This document shows, in pieces, positions 22,187-30,738 of a stretch of DNA of 37,552 bases. A program made the translations under genes and the position numbers. A model generated the notes under the pieces. The model did no database searches. It saw nothing but the letters and a program-made list of their open reading frames with translations, and was not told the DNA's origin. Position 1 is the stretch's first letter. Each line of letters begins with the position of its first letter. The stretch is from Lachnospiraceae bacterium (GTDB taxonomy: Bacteria; Bacillota; Clostridia; Lachnospirales; Lachnospiraceae), in the NCBI GenBank assembly GCA_016287675.1, contig JAEFAR010000025.1, positions 1 to 37,552 of the forward strand, written 5' to 3'.

Positions 22187-24568
22187 TTATTTACGGATCA
22201 GTTTCCATATGCCTTTAAGAGGCTTTTTGTTTGCCATGTCCACAATTCCGAGGATACGGTTGTAAGTCAGGGTCCCCGACATTCTGAGGCTTCTCAGCGG
22301 CATTTCGAACATCATCGCTTCCACCATGGCTCTCATTGCGGGATCGCTTGCATATTGTTTCAGCATGCCTCCCGCTGCCTTAATGATGATCTTTCCGATA
22401 AATGTATCCTTAATGTCATACAAAGTGTTGTTAATGTCAAAGGGTGTTCCGGGCTCTCTCCGATCCGATGGCAGCTTTTCACCGTAGAGGATCTCAAATT
22501 CACCGTCCGAAACTTTGAAGGGACAGGACGGATGTCTGTAAGTCGGAAGCTTCTTCATCTTTTCTTCCAGGAGCTTTTCTTTACCGTCTCCGGAAAGTTC
22601 CACCTCTGCTTTAAGATCTCCGGCAGAGATCACGTAGGTGCCGCCTTCTATCGCCCAATCCTTTGTTTCTGTGTTAAAGTACGAAAAAGCTCTTTCGTCC
22701 AGCTCAAACTCCACAGTCGTGCTCTCTCCCGGCTCAAGGGTTACTTTTTCAAAGCCTTTGAGCTCCTTTACCGGCCTGAAGACAACGCCTTCTTCCTTTC
22801 TTCCGGTAAAAAGGAGCACTGCGTGGCTTCCCGCAAGCTTTCCCGTGTTCTTTACCTTAAATCTCACCTTAAATCTGTTGTTTCCGAGAGCATCCGCTTC
22901 AGGGTCGCTGTACTCAAAAGAGGTGTAGGAAAGTCCATAGCCGAAGGGGTACTCGACCTCTGCTCCTGCCTTGTCGTAGTAGCGGTAGCCGATGTAAATG
23001 CTTTCGCGGTGGAATGCATTCAATCCTTTTCCGGGATAGCTCTCAAAGGCGGGAGTGTCGGATAACCTCTTGGGCCAGGTCTCTGCCAGACGTCCTGAAG
23101 GGTTCACTTCCCCCGTAAGGATCTTCACTGTAGCTCTTCCTCCTGCCTGTCCCGAAAGGTAGCTCAGGAGCAGGCCCTTCACCTTGTCCTTAAAAGGCAG
23201 CTCCACAGGGCTTCCCAGCTGCAGGATCACAACCGTGTCGGGATTTGCTTTGGCAACTGCCTCTATCAGCTTAAGATGGGATTCCGGCATTGCCATGGTG
23301 GTTCTGTCGTAGCCCTCACTTTCATAGGCATCCGACAAACCCGCAAACAGGCATACAACATCCGAATCCTTTGCCAGCTTCACTGCTTCGTCGATCAATG
23401 TCTGATCCACTTCACGGCCGTCCTCTGTGTAGCCATCCGCATAGCGCACCTTGAGGCCCGCACTGACAGCTTCGTCAAAAACGTTATCGAGATAGGAAGG
23501 ATTTATGCGGCTGCTGCCTGCTCCCTGATAGCGGCGTTTCTTCGCCATCCGGCCGATGAAAGCGATCTTTCTGTCTTTTTTAAGGGGCAGGATCTCTTCC
23601 TCGTTTTTAAGAAGGACTGCAGAACTTTCAGCCACCAGAAGAGCATCTGCGTCATCATCTCTTTCGGTTCTGCGGGATCTGATCTTTTCTTCCTGAGCTT
23701 TAAGGATCATTTCCACCGTCTTTACAACTATGGAATCCACTTCTTCCTCTGTGATCTCGCCCTTTTTAACGCCTTCGATGATGCGCTTGTCCGCTCCGTC
23801 GGGGATACCGGGCATTTCCAGGTTCATTCCCGACTTAATGTCACGGACCTTGTTGCTGACAGCTCCCCAGTCGCTGACAACGACGCCGTCATATCCCCAT
23901 TCATTTCTCAAAATGTCTGTAAGAAGCTTCCTGTTCACATCGGCGTATTCGCCGTTTATTCTGTTGTAACTGCACATGACGGTCCATGGCCGGGATCTTT
24001 TAACCGCTGTTTCAAAGGCAGGAAGGTAGATCTCCCTGAGGGCTCTCTCATCCACCACCTCGTTCATGGTCATCCTGTGACTTTCCTGGGAATTCACCGC
24101 AAAATGCTTTAAAGATGTACCGACACCTTTGCTCTGAATGCCGTTGATCATGGCAGCCGCCATCTCACCCGCCACAAAAGGGTCCTCGGAAAAGTACTCA
24201 AAGTTTCTTCCGCAGAGAGGACTCCGCTTCATGTTCACACCCGGGCCGAGAATGACCGCAACATCTTCCCTCAGACACTTTTCCCCAAGGCTCTCACCCA
24301 TCCTGTACATGAGCTTTCTGTCGAAAGAACAGGCTGTTGCGCTGGCTGTGGGAAAACATGTGGAAGGGATGCTGTCATTAAGCCCAAGATTGTCCGCTGT
24401 AGCCGTCTGCTTTCTGAGTCCGTGAGGACCGTCTGTCATTGTCTGCCTTTTAAGCCCAAGCCTCTCCACTCCTTCAGAAGACCAGAAGCTTGCACCGGAG
24501 GTCAGCTTTGCCTTTTCTTCAAGAGTCATCTGTGCTACCAGCTCTTTTGCTTTTTTCTTTAAATCCAT
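22187..24568 (-). CDS. Glycoside hydrolase family 3 (beta-glucosidase-like)
   Basis: Releases sugars from the non-reducing end of beta-linked oligosaccharides or glycosides in the cytoplasm (no signal peptide). The 793-residue protein has the GH3 N-terminal domain with TDGPHGLRKQ, LGPGVNMKRSPLCGRNFEYFSEDP, KHFAVNSQE and the nucleophile D233 in VVSDWGAV. A GH3 C-terminal domain follows (AGSSRINPS, VVCLFAGLSDAYESEGYDR), then a fibronectin-III-like domain (GYGLSYTSFEYS, LDERAFSYFNTETKDW) and a further ~100-residue tail. The ATG at 24568 follows AAGGA; a longer open frame upstream overlaps the symporter gene. It lies 25 bases after the symporter, so both form one sugar-use operon. Exact substrate cannot be read from sequence. 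Confidence 0.92.
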   Translation of the reverse strand: MDLKKKAKELVAQMTLEEKAKLTSGASFWSSEGVERLGLKRQTMTDGPHGLRKQTATADNLGLNDSIPSTCFPTASATACSFDRKLMYRMGESLGEKCLREDVAVILGPGVNMKRSPLCGRNFEYFSEDPFVAGEMAAAMINGIQSKGVGTSLKHFAVNSQESHRMTMNEVVDERALREIYLPAFETAVKRSRPWTVMCSYNRINGEYADVNRKLLTDILRNEWGYDGVVVSDWGAVSNKVRDIKSGMNLEMPGIPDGADKRIIEGVKKGEITEEEVDSIVVKTVEMILKAQEEKIRSRRTERDDDADALLVAESSAVLLKNEEEILPLKKDRKIAFIGRMAKKRRYQGAGSSRINPSYLDNVFDEAVSAGLKVRYADGYTEDGREVDQTLIDEAVKLAKDSDVVCLFAGLSDAYESEGYDRTTMAMPESHLKLIEAVAKANPDTVVILQLGSPVELPFKDKVKGLLLSYLSGQAGGRATVKILTGEVNPSGRLAETWPKRLSDTPAFESYPGKGLNAFHRESIYIGYRYYDKAGAEVEYPFGYGLSYTSFEYSDPEADALGNNRFKVRFKVKNTGKLAGSHAVLLFTGRKEEGVVFRPVKELKGFEKVTLEPGESTTVEFELDERAFSYFNTETKDWAIEGGTYVISAGDLKAEVELSGDGKEKLLEEKMKKLPTYRHPSCPFKVSDGEFEILYGEKLPSDRREPGTPFDINNTLYDIKDTFIGKIIIKAAGGMLKQYASDPAMRAMVEAMMFEMPLRSLRMSGTLTYNRILGIVDMANKKPLKGIWKLIRK

Positions 24569-24593
24569 ATTGTTTCCTTTTCCTTTTATGATA

Positions 24594-25976
24594 TCAATAT
24601 TTTCTTGAAAGCGATCTTTCCGCAGTTTCTCTTGTGATCTCACCCGCATTGCACTTTGCCATTATCTCCACATCCTTGTCATTTAACCTGTAGAAATGAA
24701 GAAGGATGAGAGAAAGGATACCGCCTGCGACCGGAAGCCATATGCTTGCATTAAAGAACTTGTCGGTGAAACCCGCAGCCTGGACTGCGCCTTCGCCCTC
24801 ATTGAAGCCGATCCATGCAAGGACTGCGGAGGCAAGAGACGTAGCAAGGGCCGCCTGTAGTTTTACAAAGAATGTCTGAGCCGCGAATGTGATACCGGGC
24901 ATGCTGTGGCCTGTTTTGTAATGACCGTACTCCGCGCAGTCGGGAGTGAACATGTACATGAGCACCGTGGTAATGCCCGCAGGGATCATGCCAATGACCA
25001 TGAATGCCATGTACAGGTTGATGTTCCTGTAACCGATGAAGAATCTGAGGGCTGTCAGAACAACCGTGCAGATCGTTGCGATGTAATAGAGTTTGAACTT
25101 GTCGACCTTCCGGGTGATCTTCGGAACAAAGGGTCCGATGAGCACTGCGGGAAGAATGGCCATGATGGAAAGGATTCCGGCCTTGGACTCATCATTCAGG
25201 ATGAAGCGTCCGATGTAAAGTGTCCACTGTGTAGCCACCGCAAGGGTGCCTGAAATGAGGAAAGCACCGTAGTAGATCGCAAGATACTTATTCGTCTTTA
25301 AGTACCTGAAGATGTCCACAACGCTGTATTCCTTTTCCTTTTCGGATTCCTTGGGGCTGATCCTCTCCTTTGCCTTAAAGCAGATGGGGATCATGGTAAC
25401 CAGGGCAATGAGTGAAAGGACCACAACGGTAAGTGTCCAGCCCCCAAGCTTTTCCCTGACGGAAGAAATGCTGACAAAGACCACCGCTGCCGCGATCATT
25501 GCACAGACACGGCCGATGGCGTTCAGTGAAGTACGCTCGTTCTGAACATCGGTCATTGTGGTTACAAGACCGAAGATTGGCACATCGCAGATCGTGTAGG
25601 CCGTGTCCCAAAGCATATAGGTAACGACTGCCCAGGCGATCTTTCCACCCATGGGGATGCCCGAAGGAATGGCAAACATCAGGATCGTGGAGATCGGGAT
25701 ACCAATCAGGGAGATCCTGAGCCAGGGAACAAAAGTTCCCTTTTTAAAATGAAACCTGTCCATCAGACCGCCGAAGATGGGATCGTTCACCGCATCCCAG
25801 ATCTTAACCGCAAGCACTACTCCCGCCACGGCCGCAGCCGCTATGCCCGCATCCTGATAATACGTGGACAGAAATGAATAGATCAACATGTAAAAAATGT
25901 TCTGGCCAAGGAAATAAAGTCCGTAGCTGGCCCGTTCGCCACCTGATGTCAGATAGCCTTTGCTGTTTTTGCTCAT
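24594..25976 (-). CDS. Glycoside/sugar:cation symporter (GPH family, MFS)
   Basis: Imports the sugar or oligosaccharide that the following GH3 enzyme splits. The protein (460 residues from ATG 25976) has about twelve membrane helices and GPH-family features such as YGLYFLGQNIFYMLIYSF near the start, WDAVNDPIFGGLMDR (the conserved cytoplasmic loop) and YMFTPDCAEYGHYKTG in the second half. The internal ATG is chosen because GGAGGG lies eight bases before it; the upstream ATG lies across that site. First gene of the operon with GH3, divergent from the AraC-type regulator, which probably controls it. Confidence 0.9.
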   Translation of the reverse strand: MSKNSKGYLTSGGERASYGLYFLGQNIFYMLIYSFLSTYYQDAGIAAAAVAGVVLAVKIWDAVNDPIFGGLMDRFHFKKGTFVPWLRISLIGIPISTILMFAIPSGIPMGGKIAWAVVTYMLWDTAYTICDVPIFGLVTTMTDVQNERTSLNAIGRVCAMIAAAVVFVSISSVREKLGGWTLTVVVLSLIALVTMIPICFKAKERISPKESEKEKEYSVVDIFRYLKTNKYLAIYYGAFLISGTLAVATQWTLYIGRFILNDESKAGILSIMAILPAVLIGPFVPKITRKVDKFKLYYIATICTVVLTALRFFIGYRNINLYMAFMVIGMIPAGITTVLMYMFTPDCAEYGHYKTGHSMPGITFAAQTFFVKLQAALATSLASAVLAWIGFNEGEGAVQAAGFTDKFFNASIWLPVAGGILSLILLHFYRLNDKDVEIMAKCNAGEITRETAERSLSRKY

Positions 25977-26001
25977 TAAATAAACCCTCCGCATTGTATT
26001 T

Positions 26002-26028
26002 CAGGCAGCCTTCTCCATCAACTGCCTG
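26002..26028. promoter_or_regulatory. Inverted repeat upstream of the symporter-GH3 operon
   Basis: CAGGCAG and CTGCCTG, perfect 7-bp arms, with centres 20 bp apart (two DNA turns), 26 bases before the symporter start. It could be an operator in the control region shared with the AraC-type gene or a 5' leader hairpin. Unproven. Confidence 0.4.
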
Positions 26029-26117
26029 TGATCCAATGTTATCATCGACAGGTGGTTTTTATCCTATGATTTTAAGATTTATATAAAGATTTTAATGCAA
26101 AGAAATCGTTATCGGAG

Positions 26118-26123
26118 TATAAT
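26118..26123 (+). promoter_or_regulatory. -10 box for the AraC-type regulator
   Basis: A consensus TATAAT 47 bases upstream of the chosen start. The -35 position (ATGCAA, 17-base spacer) is poor, suggesting low or regulated expression. No clear promoter was identified for the divergent symporter. Confidence 0.5.
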
Positions 26124-26169
26124 CGAGTTGTGGAAATCTGTTCCAAGAATATCAAAAAAGGGGGTTAAA

Positions 26170-26982
26170 ATGACACAGGAAAAAAGCAAGGTCAAAAAAG
26201 TCGTACAAAAGCTGGATACGGCTGAGCAGAACACTTTTGTGGACAAAGAGGTGGCAAGACGTTTTAAGGACATGTTTTTAAGTTCGGACGCCTCCACTCC
26301 CAACCTGACTTCCTTCGAATCCGAACAGTTTCTTCTGGGGCTTGTGGCATCGGGAGATCTTGAAAGCCTCGAAAAAGTCATGTCCTTTGTTCAGGGGCAG
26401 TCGTTCAACATCGGCTTCATGTCAGCCAATCCCGTGCGTCAGGCGCAATACACCCTCGTATGCATGCTGACTCTTGTCACACGGGCTGCCATTGCCGGCG
26501 GGCTTCCGGAATCCGAAGCCTACAATCTGAGCGATGCCTACCTTCAGCAGGGGGATTCCATGACCACAGTGAACGATGTTAACAAGCTGATGTTCACTGC
26601 TTTAAGGGATTTCACCAGGCGTGTGGGAGCGGCCAAAACCGCTGCCTACAAAAGCCTTCCCGTTGTCAGGGCAGTCAAATACATCGATAATCATCTCCAT
26701 TCCAGGATCAGCCTGAACGATCTGGCAGATCACTGCAATGTTACTCCCCAGCATCTGTCAAGTGTCTTTAAAAAGGAGACGGAAATGACCATAACCGAAT
26801 ACATCAGATCAAAACGGTTAAAAAAAGCTGCTCAGCTTCTCCGTTCCAACGAGTACTCCGTTCAAGCCATATCCGATCTTCTTTCCTTCAGTTCTCCGTC
26901 CCAGTTCATAGCTGCCTTTAAAGCTGCTTACGGAAAAACACCGGCGGAATGGAAAAAGGCACCGGATGATTACTATCTGTAA
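26170..26982 (+). CDS. AraC-family transcriptional regulator
   Basis: Probable activator of the divergent symporter-GH3 operon in response to its sugar. In the 270-residue protein, about 170-265 is the paired helix-turn-helix AraC domain (ISLNDLADHCNVTPQHLSSVFKKE, then AISDLLSFSSPSQFIAAFKAAYGKTPAEWKK). The first ~150 residues are helical and do not look like the usual cupin sensor; they contain a stretch (LVCMLTLVTRAAIAGGLPESEAYNLSDAYLQQ) often seen in clostridial AraC regulators of sugar genes. The ATG at 26170 follows AGGGGG by five bases and is preferred to 26095. Confidence 0.88.
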   Translation: MTQEKSKVKKVVQKLDTAEQNTFVDKEVARRFKDMFLSSDASTPNLTSFESEQFLLGLVASGDLESLEKVMSFVQGQSFNIGFMSANPVRQAQYTLVCMLTLVTRAAIAGGLPESEAYNLSDAYLQQGDSMTTVNDVNKLMFTALRDFTRRVGAAKTAAYKSLPVVRAVKYIDNHLHSRISLNDLADHCNVTPQHLSSVFKKETEMTITEYIRSKRLKKAAQLLRSNEYSVQAISDLLSFSSPSQFIAAFKAAYGKTPAEWKKAPDDYYL

Positions 26983-27030
26983 AAAAAGACGTTTCTTTTG
27001 CATTTTGCAAAGGAAACGTCCTGTTTTTTC
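26981..27030. terminator. Bidirectional terminator between AraC-type gene and chemoreceptor
   Basis: A 14-bp stem GACGTTTC...GAAACGTC with one G-U pair and a 5-base loop (26988-27020), with T runs on both sides (CTGTTTTTT on plus, TTTTTTT on minus). It serves both convergent genes. Confidence 0.9.
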
Positions 27031-27047
27031 ATGATGTATCTGTCTGT

Positions 27048-28508
27048 TCAGTTTGCAGACAATTCTCTGTCAAGTTTTGTAACGCTTTCAACCAGCTCAG
27101 CCAGCTTCCTTTCACTGTCATGAGCCATCTTGACCACCTGCTCGGAAGAAGCGGTTTCCTCTTCGGTAAGAGCCGTAAGGGTGGTGATCTCGTCGCTCAG
27201 TCCTCTTACGCCGCTGACGGATGCCTGAGCCGCCGCCTGAACATTTCTTACATTTTCAAGAACATCCTTGGTCATGTTCTCCATGCTCTCATTTGCTTCC
27301 ATGAGTTTGCCGGAAAGCTCCAGCTGCTCTGCAGCACTGACACCGGATGTCTTGGTGTACTCCGTAACATCCCGGACGCTGGTAAGGATCCTTTCCACGC
27401 TGTCATTCATCTTCTTCACGGTTTCCTTGGTGTTGTCGGCGAGAGAACGGATCTCCTCGGCAACTACCGCAAATCCGCGTCCCGCATCTCCCGCTCTTGC
27501 AGCCTCAATGGATGCGTTCAGTGAAAGAAGGTTTGTTCTGGATGCTATATCATTTACAAGATCTGCCATCTTGACGATGTCATTAGTATTTTCTTCAAGG
27601 ATAACTGTGGATTCAACCGCCAGTTTCATCTGTTCGTCGATCTTTGCTGCAGCACCCGCAACTTTGTCCGTAATATCCGACTGAACTCTGATGGTCTCCG
27701 CCTGACGGTTACCTGTTTCCATGGCCTGAGTGGAATGCTGTCCCACTTCATCAGTCTTTGTGCTGACGGTCATTGTGTTGTTCTGCTGTCTCTCGGTGGT
27801 CATGGCAACCTGCTCGACGCCTTCGGCAACCTCTTCCATGGAACGGTTAACACTTCTGATGTTTTCAAGAACTTCATTAAAGCCTTCCGCAACTTCACTC
27901 AGAGTCTTTCTTACGTTTTCAACGATATTCCTGTTCTTTTCCGACTCTTCCGCAGCCTTTTTCTGACCTTCTTCAGCTACGCTCAGCTGCTCGGCGGAGT
28001 GCTTTGTCGAAAGCTTGAAGTAAAACCAGAAACTTGTGAATGCGTAGATCATACCGCTAAGGAGAAGCGCTGTACCGCCCACTGTAAGTTTGCCGCCTTC
28101 AACAGTGTCTCCGAAGGAAGTCACCTTGATACCGAAAACGACTTCACTCACAACTGCAATACCGACACAGATTATCATGAGTCTCGTATCACCCATCAGC
28201 AAAAGCACCGCAATGATGGGAAAAATGTAAACGACCGCACTTACTTCGGTTGCGGCCAGAAGAACAACAATATTAAATACAGTACTTTCTATAGCGTATA
28301 TATATTTGCTCTTTTCGATCGGAAGTTTTCTTGAATAGAAGATGTTAAGAGGAAGAGTTCCTGCCATAACGATCACTTTCATTAGGCTCCAGATGTTAAA
28401 AGGGTCCGTCAAAAGTTCAACTACTCCCGTAGCGCCGATCACTCCGATCAGCAGTGTGATCAGAATGCATGCCAGCCTGTTTGTTTCTTTTATTTGTCTT
28501 TCAAGCAT
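27048..28508 (-). CDS. Methyl-accepting chemotaxis protein with membrane-embedded N-terminus
   Basis: Chemoreceptor-type signalling protein of 486 residues. The C-terminal ~300 residues are the cytoplasmic coiled-coil signalling domain, with the conserved tip NLLSLNASIEAARAGDAGRGFAVVAEEIRSLADNT near 320-360 that contacts CheW and CheA. The N-terminal ~170 residues contain about six hydrophobic segments with only short loops, so there is no periplasmic-type dCache or four-helix sensor between two helices. No HAMP domain was recognised. It may sense within the membrane. It has its own promoter and an AAGGAG ribosome site. No other chemotaxis gene is in the window. Confidence 0.9.
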   Translation of the reverse strand: MLERQIKETNRLACILITLLIGVIGATGVVELLTDPFNIWSLMKVIVMAGTLPLNIFYSRKLPIEKSKYIYAIESTVFNIVVLLAATEVSAVVYIFPIIAVLLLMGDTRLMIICVGIAVVSEVVFGIKVTSFGDTVEGGKLTVGGTALLLSGMIYAFTSFWFYFKLSTKHSAEQLSVAEEGQKKAAEESEKNRNIVENVRKTLSEVAEGFNEVLENIRSVNRSMEEVAEGVEQVAMTTERQQNNTMTVSTKTDEVGQHSTQAMETGNRQAETIRVQSDITDKVAGAAAKIDEQMKLAVESTVILEENTNDIVKMADLVNDIASRTNLLSLNASIEAARAGDAGRGFAVVAEEIRSLADNTKETVKKMNDSVERILTSVRDVTEYTKTSGVSAAEQLELSGKLMEANESMENMTKDVLENVRNVQAAAQASVSGVRGLSDEITTLTALTEEETASSEQVVKMAHDSERKLAELVESVTKLDRELSAN

Positions 28509-28575
28509 AAAACAAATCTCCTTCCGGATTTTACAATTTTTTGAATATTACCATAAAATCAAGATATTAGCATTG

Positions 28576-28604
28576 ATTATACACTTTTTTCGATTTTTTA
28601 TCAA
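28576..28604 (-). promoter_or_regulatory. Promoter of the chemoreceptor gene
   Basis: TTGATA (28599-28604), 17 bases, TATAAT (28576-28581). This is a sigma-A pattern rather than a flagellar sigma-D (TAAA...GCCGATAA) pattern. Confidence 0.75.
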
Positions 28605-28661
28605 CATTATATTGGCATATGCTAACTCAAACGGCTTCCTCGAACAACTCCCGGAGGCATC

Positions 28662-28704
28662 AAAAAATACGTGTAAGTTTTGCTGTTCAGCAAAACTTAC
28701 ACGT
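28662..28704 (-). terminator. Terminator after purC
   Basis: A perfect 16-bp stem (28669-28684 with 28689-28704) with a 4-base loop, followed in the purC direction by AUUUUUU. It is the longest perfect stem noticed in the window. Confidence 0.9.
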
Positions 28705-28727
28705 AAAAGGATATAGAGAAGTAGGTT

Positions 28728-29618
28728 TTATGCTTCAATAAAGCTTTCAAGGCTCTTTCCGGTGAGCATTTCAAAGCCCTGAAGGTACTTGGAGATCGTC
28801 TTTTCTACAATCTCTTCGGGGAGTACCCAATTGTTTCCGGGATTGGCCTTCAGCCAGTCGCGGGCGAACTGCTTGTCGAAGGAAGGCTGTGAGTGTCCGG
28901 CTTCATAGCCCTCGGCAGGCCAGAAACGTGAAGAATCGGGTGTCAGCATTTCGTCACCGATGACCACGCGGCCGTTTTCGTCAAGACCGAATTCAAATTT
29001 TGTATCTGCGATGATAATACCACGGGTGAGGGCATAATCCGCACATTTCTTATAAAGAGCGATGGTTGCGTCCTTGATGGCGGTAGCGTACTCAAGGCCT
29101 TTTCCGGGGAACTGCTTCTCAAGTACTTCCACGGATCTCTCAAAAGAGATGTTCTCATCATGATTGCCGATCTCAGCCTTGGTGCTGGGGGTGTAGATGG
29201 GTTCGGGGAGCTTTTCGGATTCCTTAAGTCCTTCGGGAAGTCTGATACCGCAAACCGTTCCGTTCTCCTTGTAGCTTGCCCAGCCGCTTCCTGTAATGTA
29301 GCCGCGAACGATGCATTCAATGGGGAGCATTGTAAGCTTCTTGACCATCATGGTGTTCCCTTTGAATTCATCAGTTTGAAAGAATTCGGGAAGATCCTTT
29401 GCATCCGTAGAGATCATGTGATTGGGCAGGATATCCTTTGTCATGTTGAACCAGAACTTTGACATCTGCGTTAAAACAGCGCCCTTGTGTGTGACCTTGT
29501 TTCCGAGGATCACGTCAAAACAGCTGATACGGTCTGTTGCAACCATGATCAGGCTGTCGCCGTTATCATAAATTTCTCTGACCTTACCTTCTTTTACAGG
29601 CTTAAAAGTGCGACTCAT
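28728..29618 (-). CDS. purC: Phosphoribosylaminoimidazole-succinocarboxamide synthase
   Basis: Joins aspartate to CAIR to give SAICAR in purine synthesis, using ATP. The 296-residue protein shows the family blocks KVREIYDNGDSLIMVATDRISCFDV near the start, PIECIVRGYITGSGWASYK, the TKFEFGLDENGRVVIGDEMLTPDSSRFW active-site region and QPSFDKQFARDWL. The ~296-residue form matches the longer (yeast-like) PurC type rather than the ~240-residue type. It stands alone, not in a pur operon, with a strong terminator and a GGAGG ribosome site. No purine riboswitch was seen upstream. Confidence 0.95.
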   Translation of the reverse strand: MSRTFKPVKEGKVREIYDNGDSLIMVATDRISCFDVILGNKVTHKGAVLTQMSKFWFNMTKDILPNHMISTDAKDLPEFFQTDEFKGNTMMVKKLTMLPIECIVRGYITGSGWASYKENGTVCGIRLPEGLKESEKLPEPIYTPSTKAEIGNHDENISFERSVEVLEKQFPGKGLEYATAIKDATIALYKKCADYALTRGIIIADTKFEFGLDENGRVVIGDEMLTPDSSRFWPAEGYEAGHSQPSFDKQFARDWLKANPGNNWVLPEEIVEKTISKYLQGFEMLTGKSLESFIEA

Positions 29619-29771
29619 TGCTTACCTCCGTGGGATCATAAAATCAATGTTCTTTGGTGAAGCCATTTTAACACCTGTCCCTGTAAATCAAAAATCATTT
29701 TTCATTCTTATTGGTATTAGCAAGGTTAATCAGTTACCGAAAGAACGCCCTCCGCTTATGGGATACCGCCC

Positions 29772-29800
29772 TTGACTAAAAGAGCAAAATAGGGCAATAT
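29772..29800 (+). promoter_or_regulatory. Possible promoter of the RsmJ-like gene
   Basis: TTGACT (29772-29777), 17 bases, CAATAT (29795-29800, 3 of 6). A perfect GGCAGC/GCTGCC hairpin with a 3-base loop (29816-29830) follows in the leader. Confidence 0.4.
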
Positions 29801-29857
29801 CTATGTTAAAAGTCAGGCAGCACAGCTGCCGGAAAAAGGAGTTGTCGGTCGCAGAAG

Positions 29858-30631
29858 ATGACGGAAAGTATTTTAAAAGAACCGGATAAAGTCAAGGTTT
29901 TGTTTGAAAAAGGGGGAGAAAGGGGTTCAGCGGAAAAGCTGGCGAAAACACTGGGCGTTGAATTCACTGAGGATCCGGCTGCCGTAAAAGACGCAGGCAT
30001 AGTCCTTCGTTACGGCAAAGACGGGCTGTACTTCGAAAGTGAAGGTCAGATACTGCACGGCGATCTCAGTAAGCTTCGGCAGCGTCTGGAAAAAGGGCGC
30101 GTGGACCACGAGCTTCTGGTGAAAGCCGCTAAATTCAAGGGTGAAAAGCCTGAGGATCTCACCGCTGTGGATGCAACAGCCGGCCTCGGAGAAGATTCCG
30201 TGCTTTTGGCCTTTGCAGGCTTTAAAGTGACATTGTACGAGCGTGACCCCATAATCTGCGCTCTTCTTAAAGACACAGTGAGACGTGCTTTAAAGGTGCA
30301 ATGGCTTTCGGATGCCGCAAAGCGGATGAAGGTCGTGGAGGGGGACAGCATAACGGAGCTTCCGAAACTTGCGGATCCGCCTGACCTGATCCTTTTGGAT
30401 CCCATGTTTCCCGCAAAAAAGAATTCCGGTCTCGTAAAGAAGAAGTTTCAGATGATCTACCTTCTTGAAAGACAGAGCTCCGACGAGGGCGATCTGATGC
30501 AGGCCGCACTTTCGGCCCATCCCAGAAAGATCGTTGTGAAAAGGCCGGCAGACGGCCCTTTCCTGGGGGGTATCAAGCCGGGCTACTCTTTGAGCGGAAA
30601 GACCATAAGATACGATTGTATCGTCAGGTGA
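29858..30631 (+). CDS. RsmJ-like SAM-dependent methyltransferase
   Basis: Probable rRNA guanine-N2 methyltransferase, like RsmJ, which modifies a guanine near the 3' end of 16S rRNA. The 257-residue protein has the SAM-binding motif VDATAGLGEDSVLLA (about 104-118), an acidic strand end LYERDP, and LILLDPMFPAKKNSGLVKKK, which matches the RsmJ DPMFP signature, then KIVVKRPADGPFL. The ATG at 29858 has its nearest AAGGAG 16 bases away, further than ideal, but no in-frame alternative lies closer to that site. RsmJ was described from Enterobacteria; relatives occur in Clostridia. Function is inferred from motifs. Confidence 0.8.
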   Translation: MTESILKEPDKVKVLFEKGGERGSAEKLAKTLGVEFTEDPAAVKDAGIVLRYGKDGLYFESEGQILHGDLSKLRQRLEKGRVDHELLVKAAKFKGEKPEDLTAVDATAGLGEDSVLLAFAGFKVTLYERDPIICALLKDTVRRALKVQWLSDAAKRMKVVEGDSITELPKLADPPDLILLDPMFPAKKNSGLVKKKFQMIYLLERQSSDEGDLMQAALSAHPRKIVVKRPADGPFLGGIKPGYSLSGKTIRYDCIVR

Positions 30632-30649
30632 CACCCCCTGCTTCAATGC

Positions 30650-30663
30650 TTTGATGCATCAAA
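30650..30663. promoter_or_regulatory. 14-bp perfect palindrome
   Basis: TTTGATGCATCAAA lies seven bases upstream of the -35 of the promoter at 30671-30699. With no loop it is unsuited to an RNA hairpin and may be a dimer-binding operator. The protein that would bind is unknown. Confidence 0.4.
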
Positions 30664-30670
30664 AAATGTC

Positions 30671-30699
30671 TTGCAAGGCGAGGCCTTAAATGATATTTT
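30671..30699 (+). promoter_or_regulatory. Possible promoter of the 282-residue membrane protein
   Basis: TTGCAA (30671-30676), 17 bases, TATTTT (30694-30699) preceded by TGA. Moderate match only. Confidence 0.5.
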
Positions 30700-30738
30700 T
30701 ATGGAGATATAAAACTAATTTACCTTAAGGGGGTACAT

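Noticed and set aside
29803-29889. 28-codon ORF overlapping the RsmJ-like gene start
   Set aside because: The only promoter candidate would start transcription just after its ATG, and no compositional sign of a leader peptide is present.
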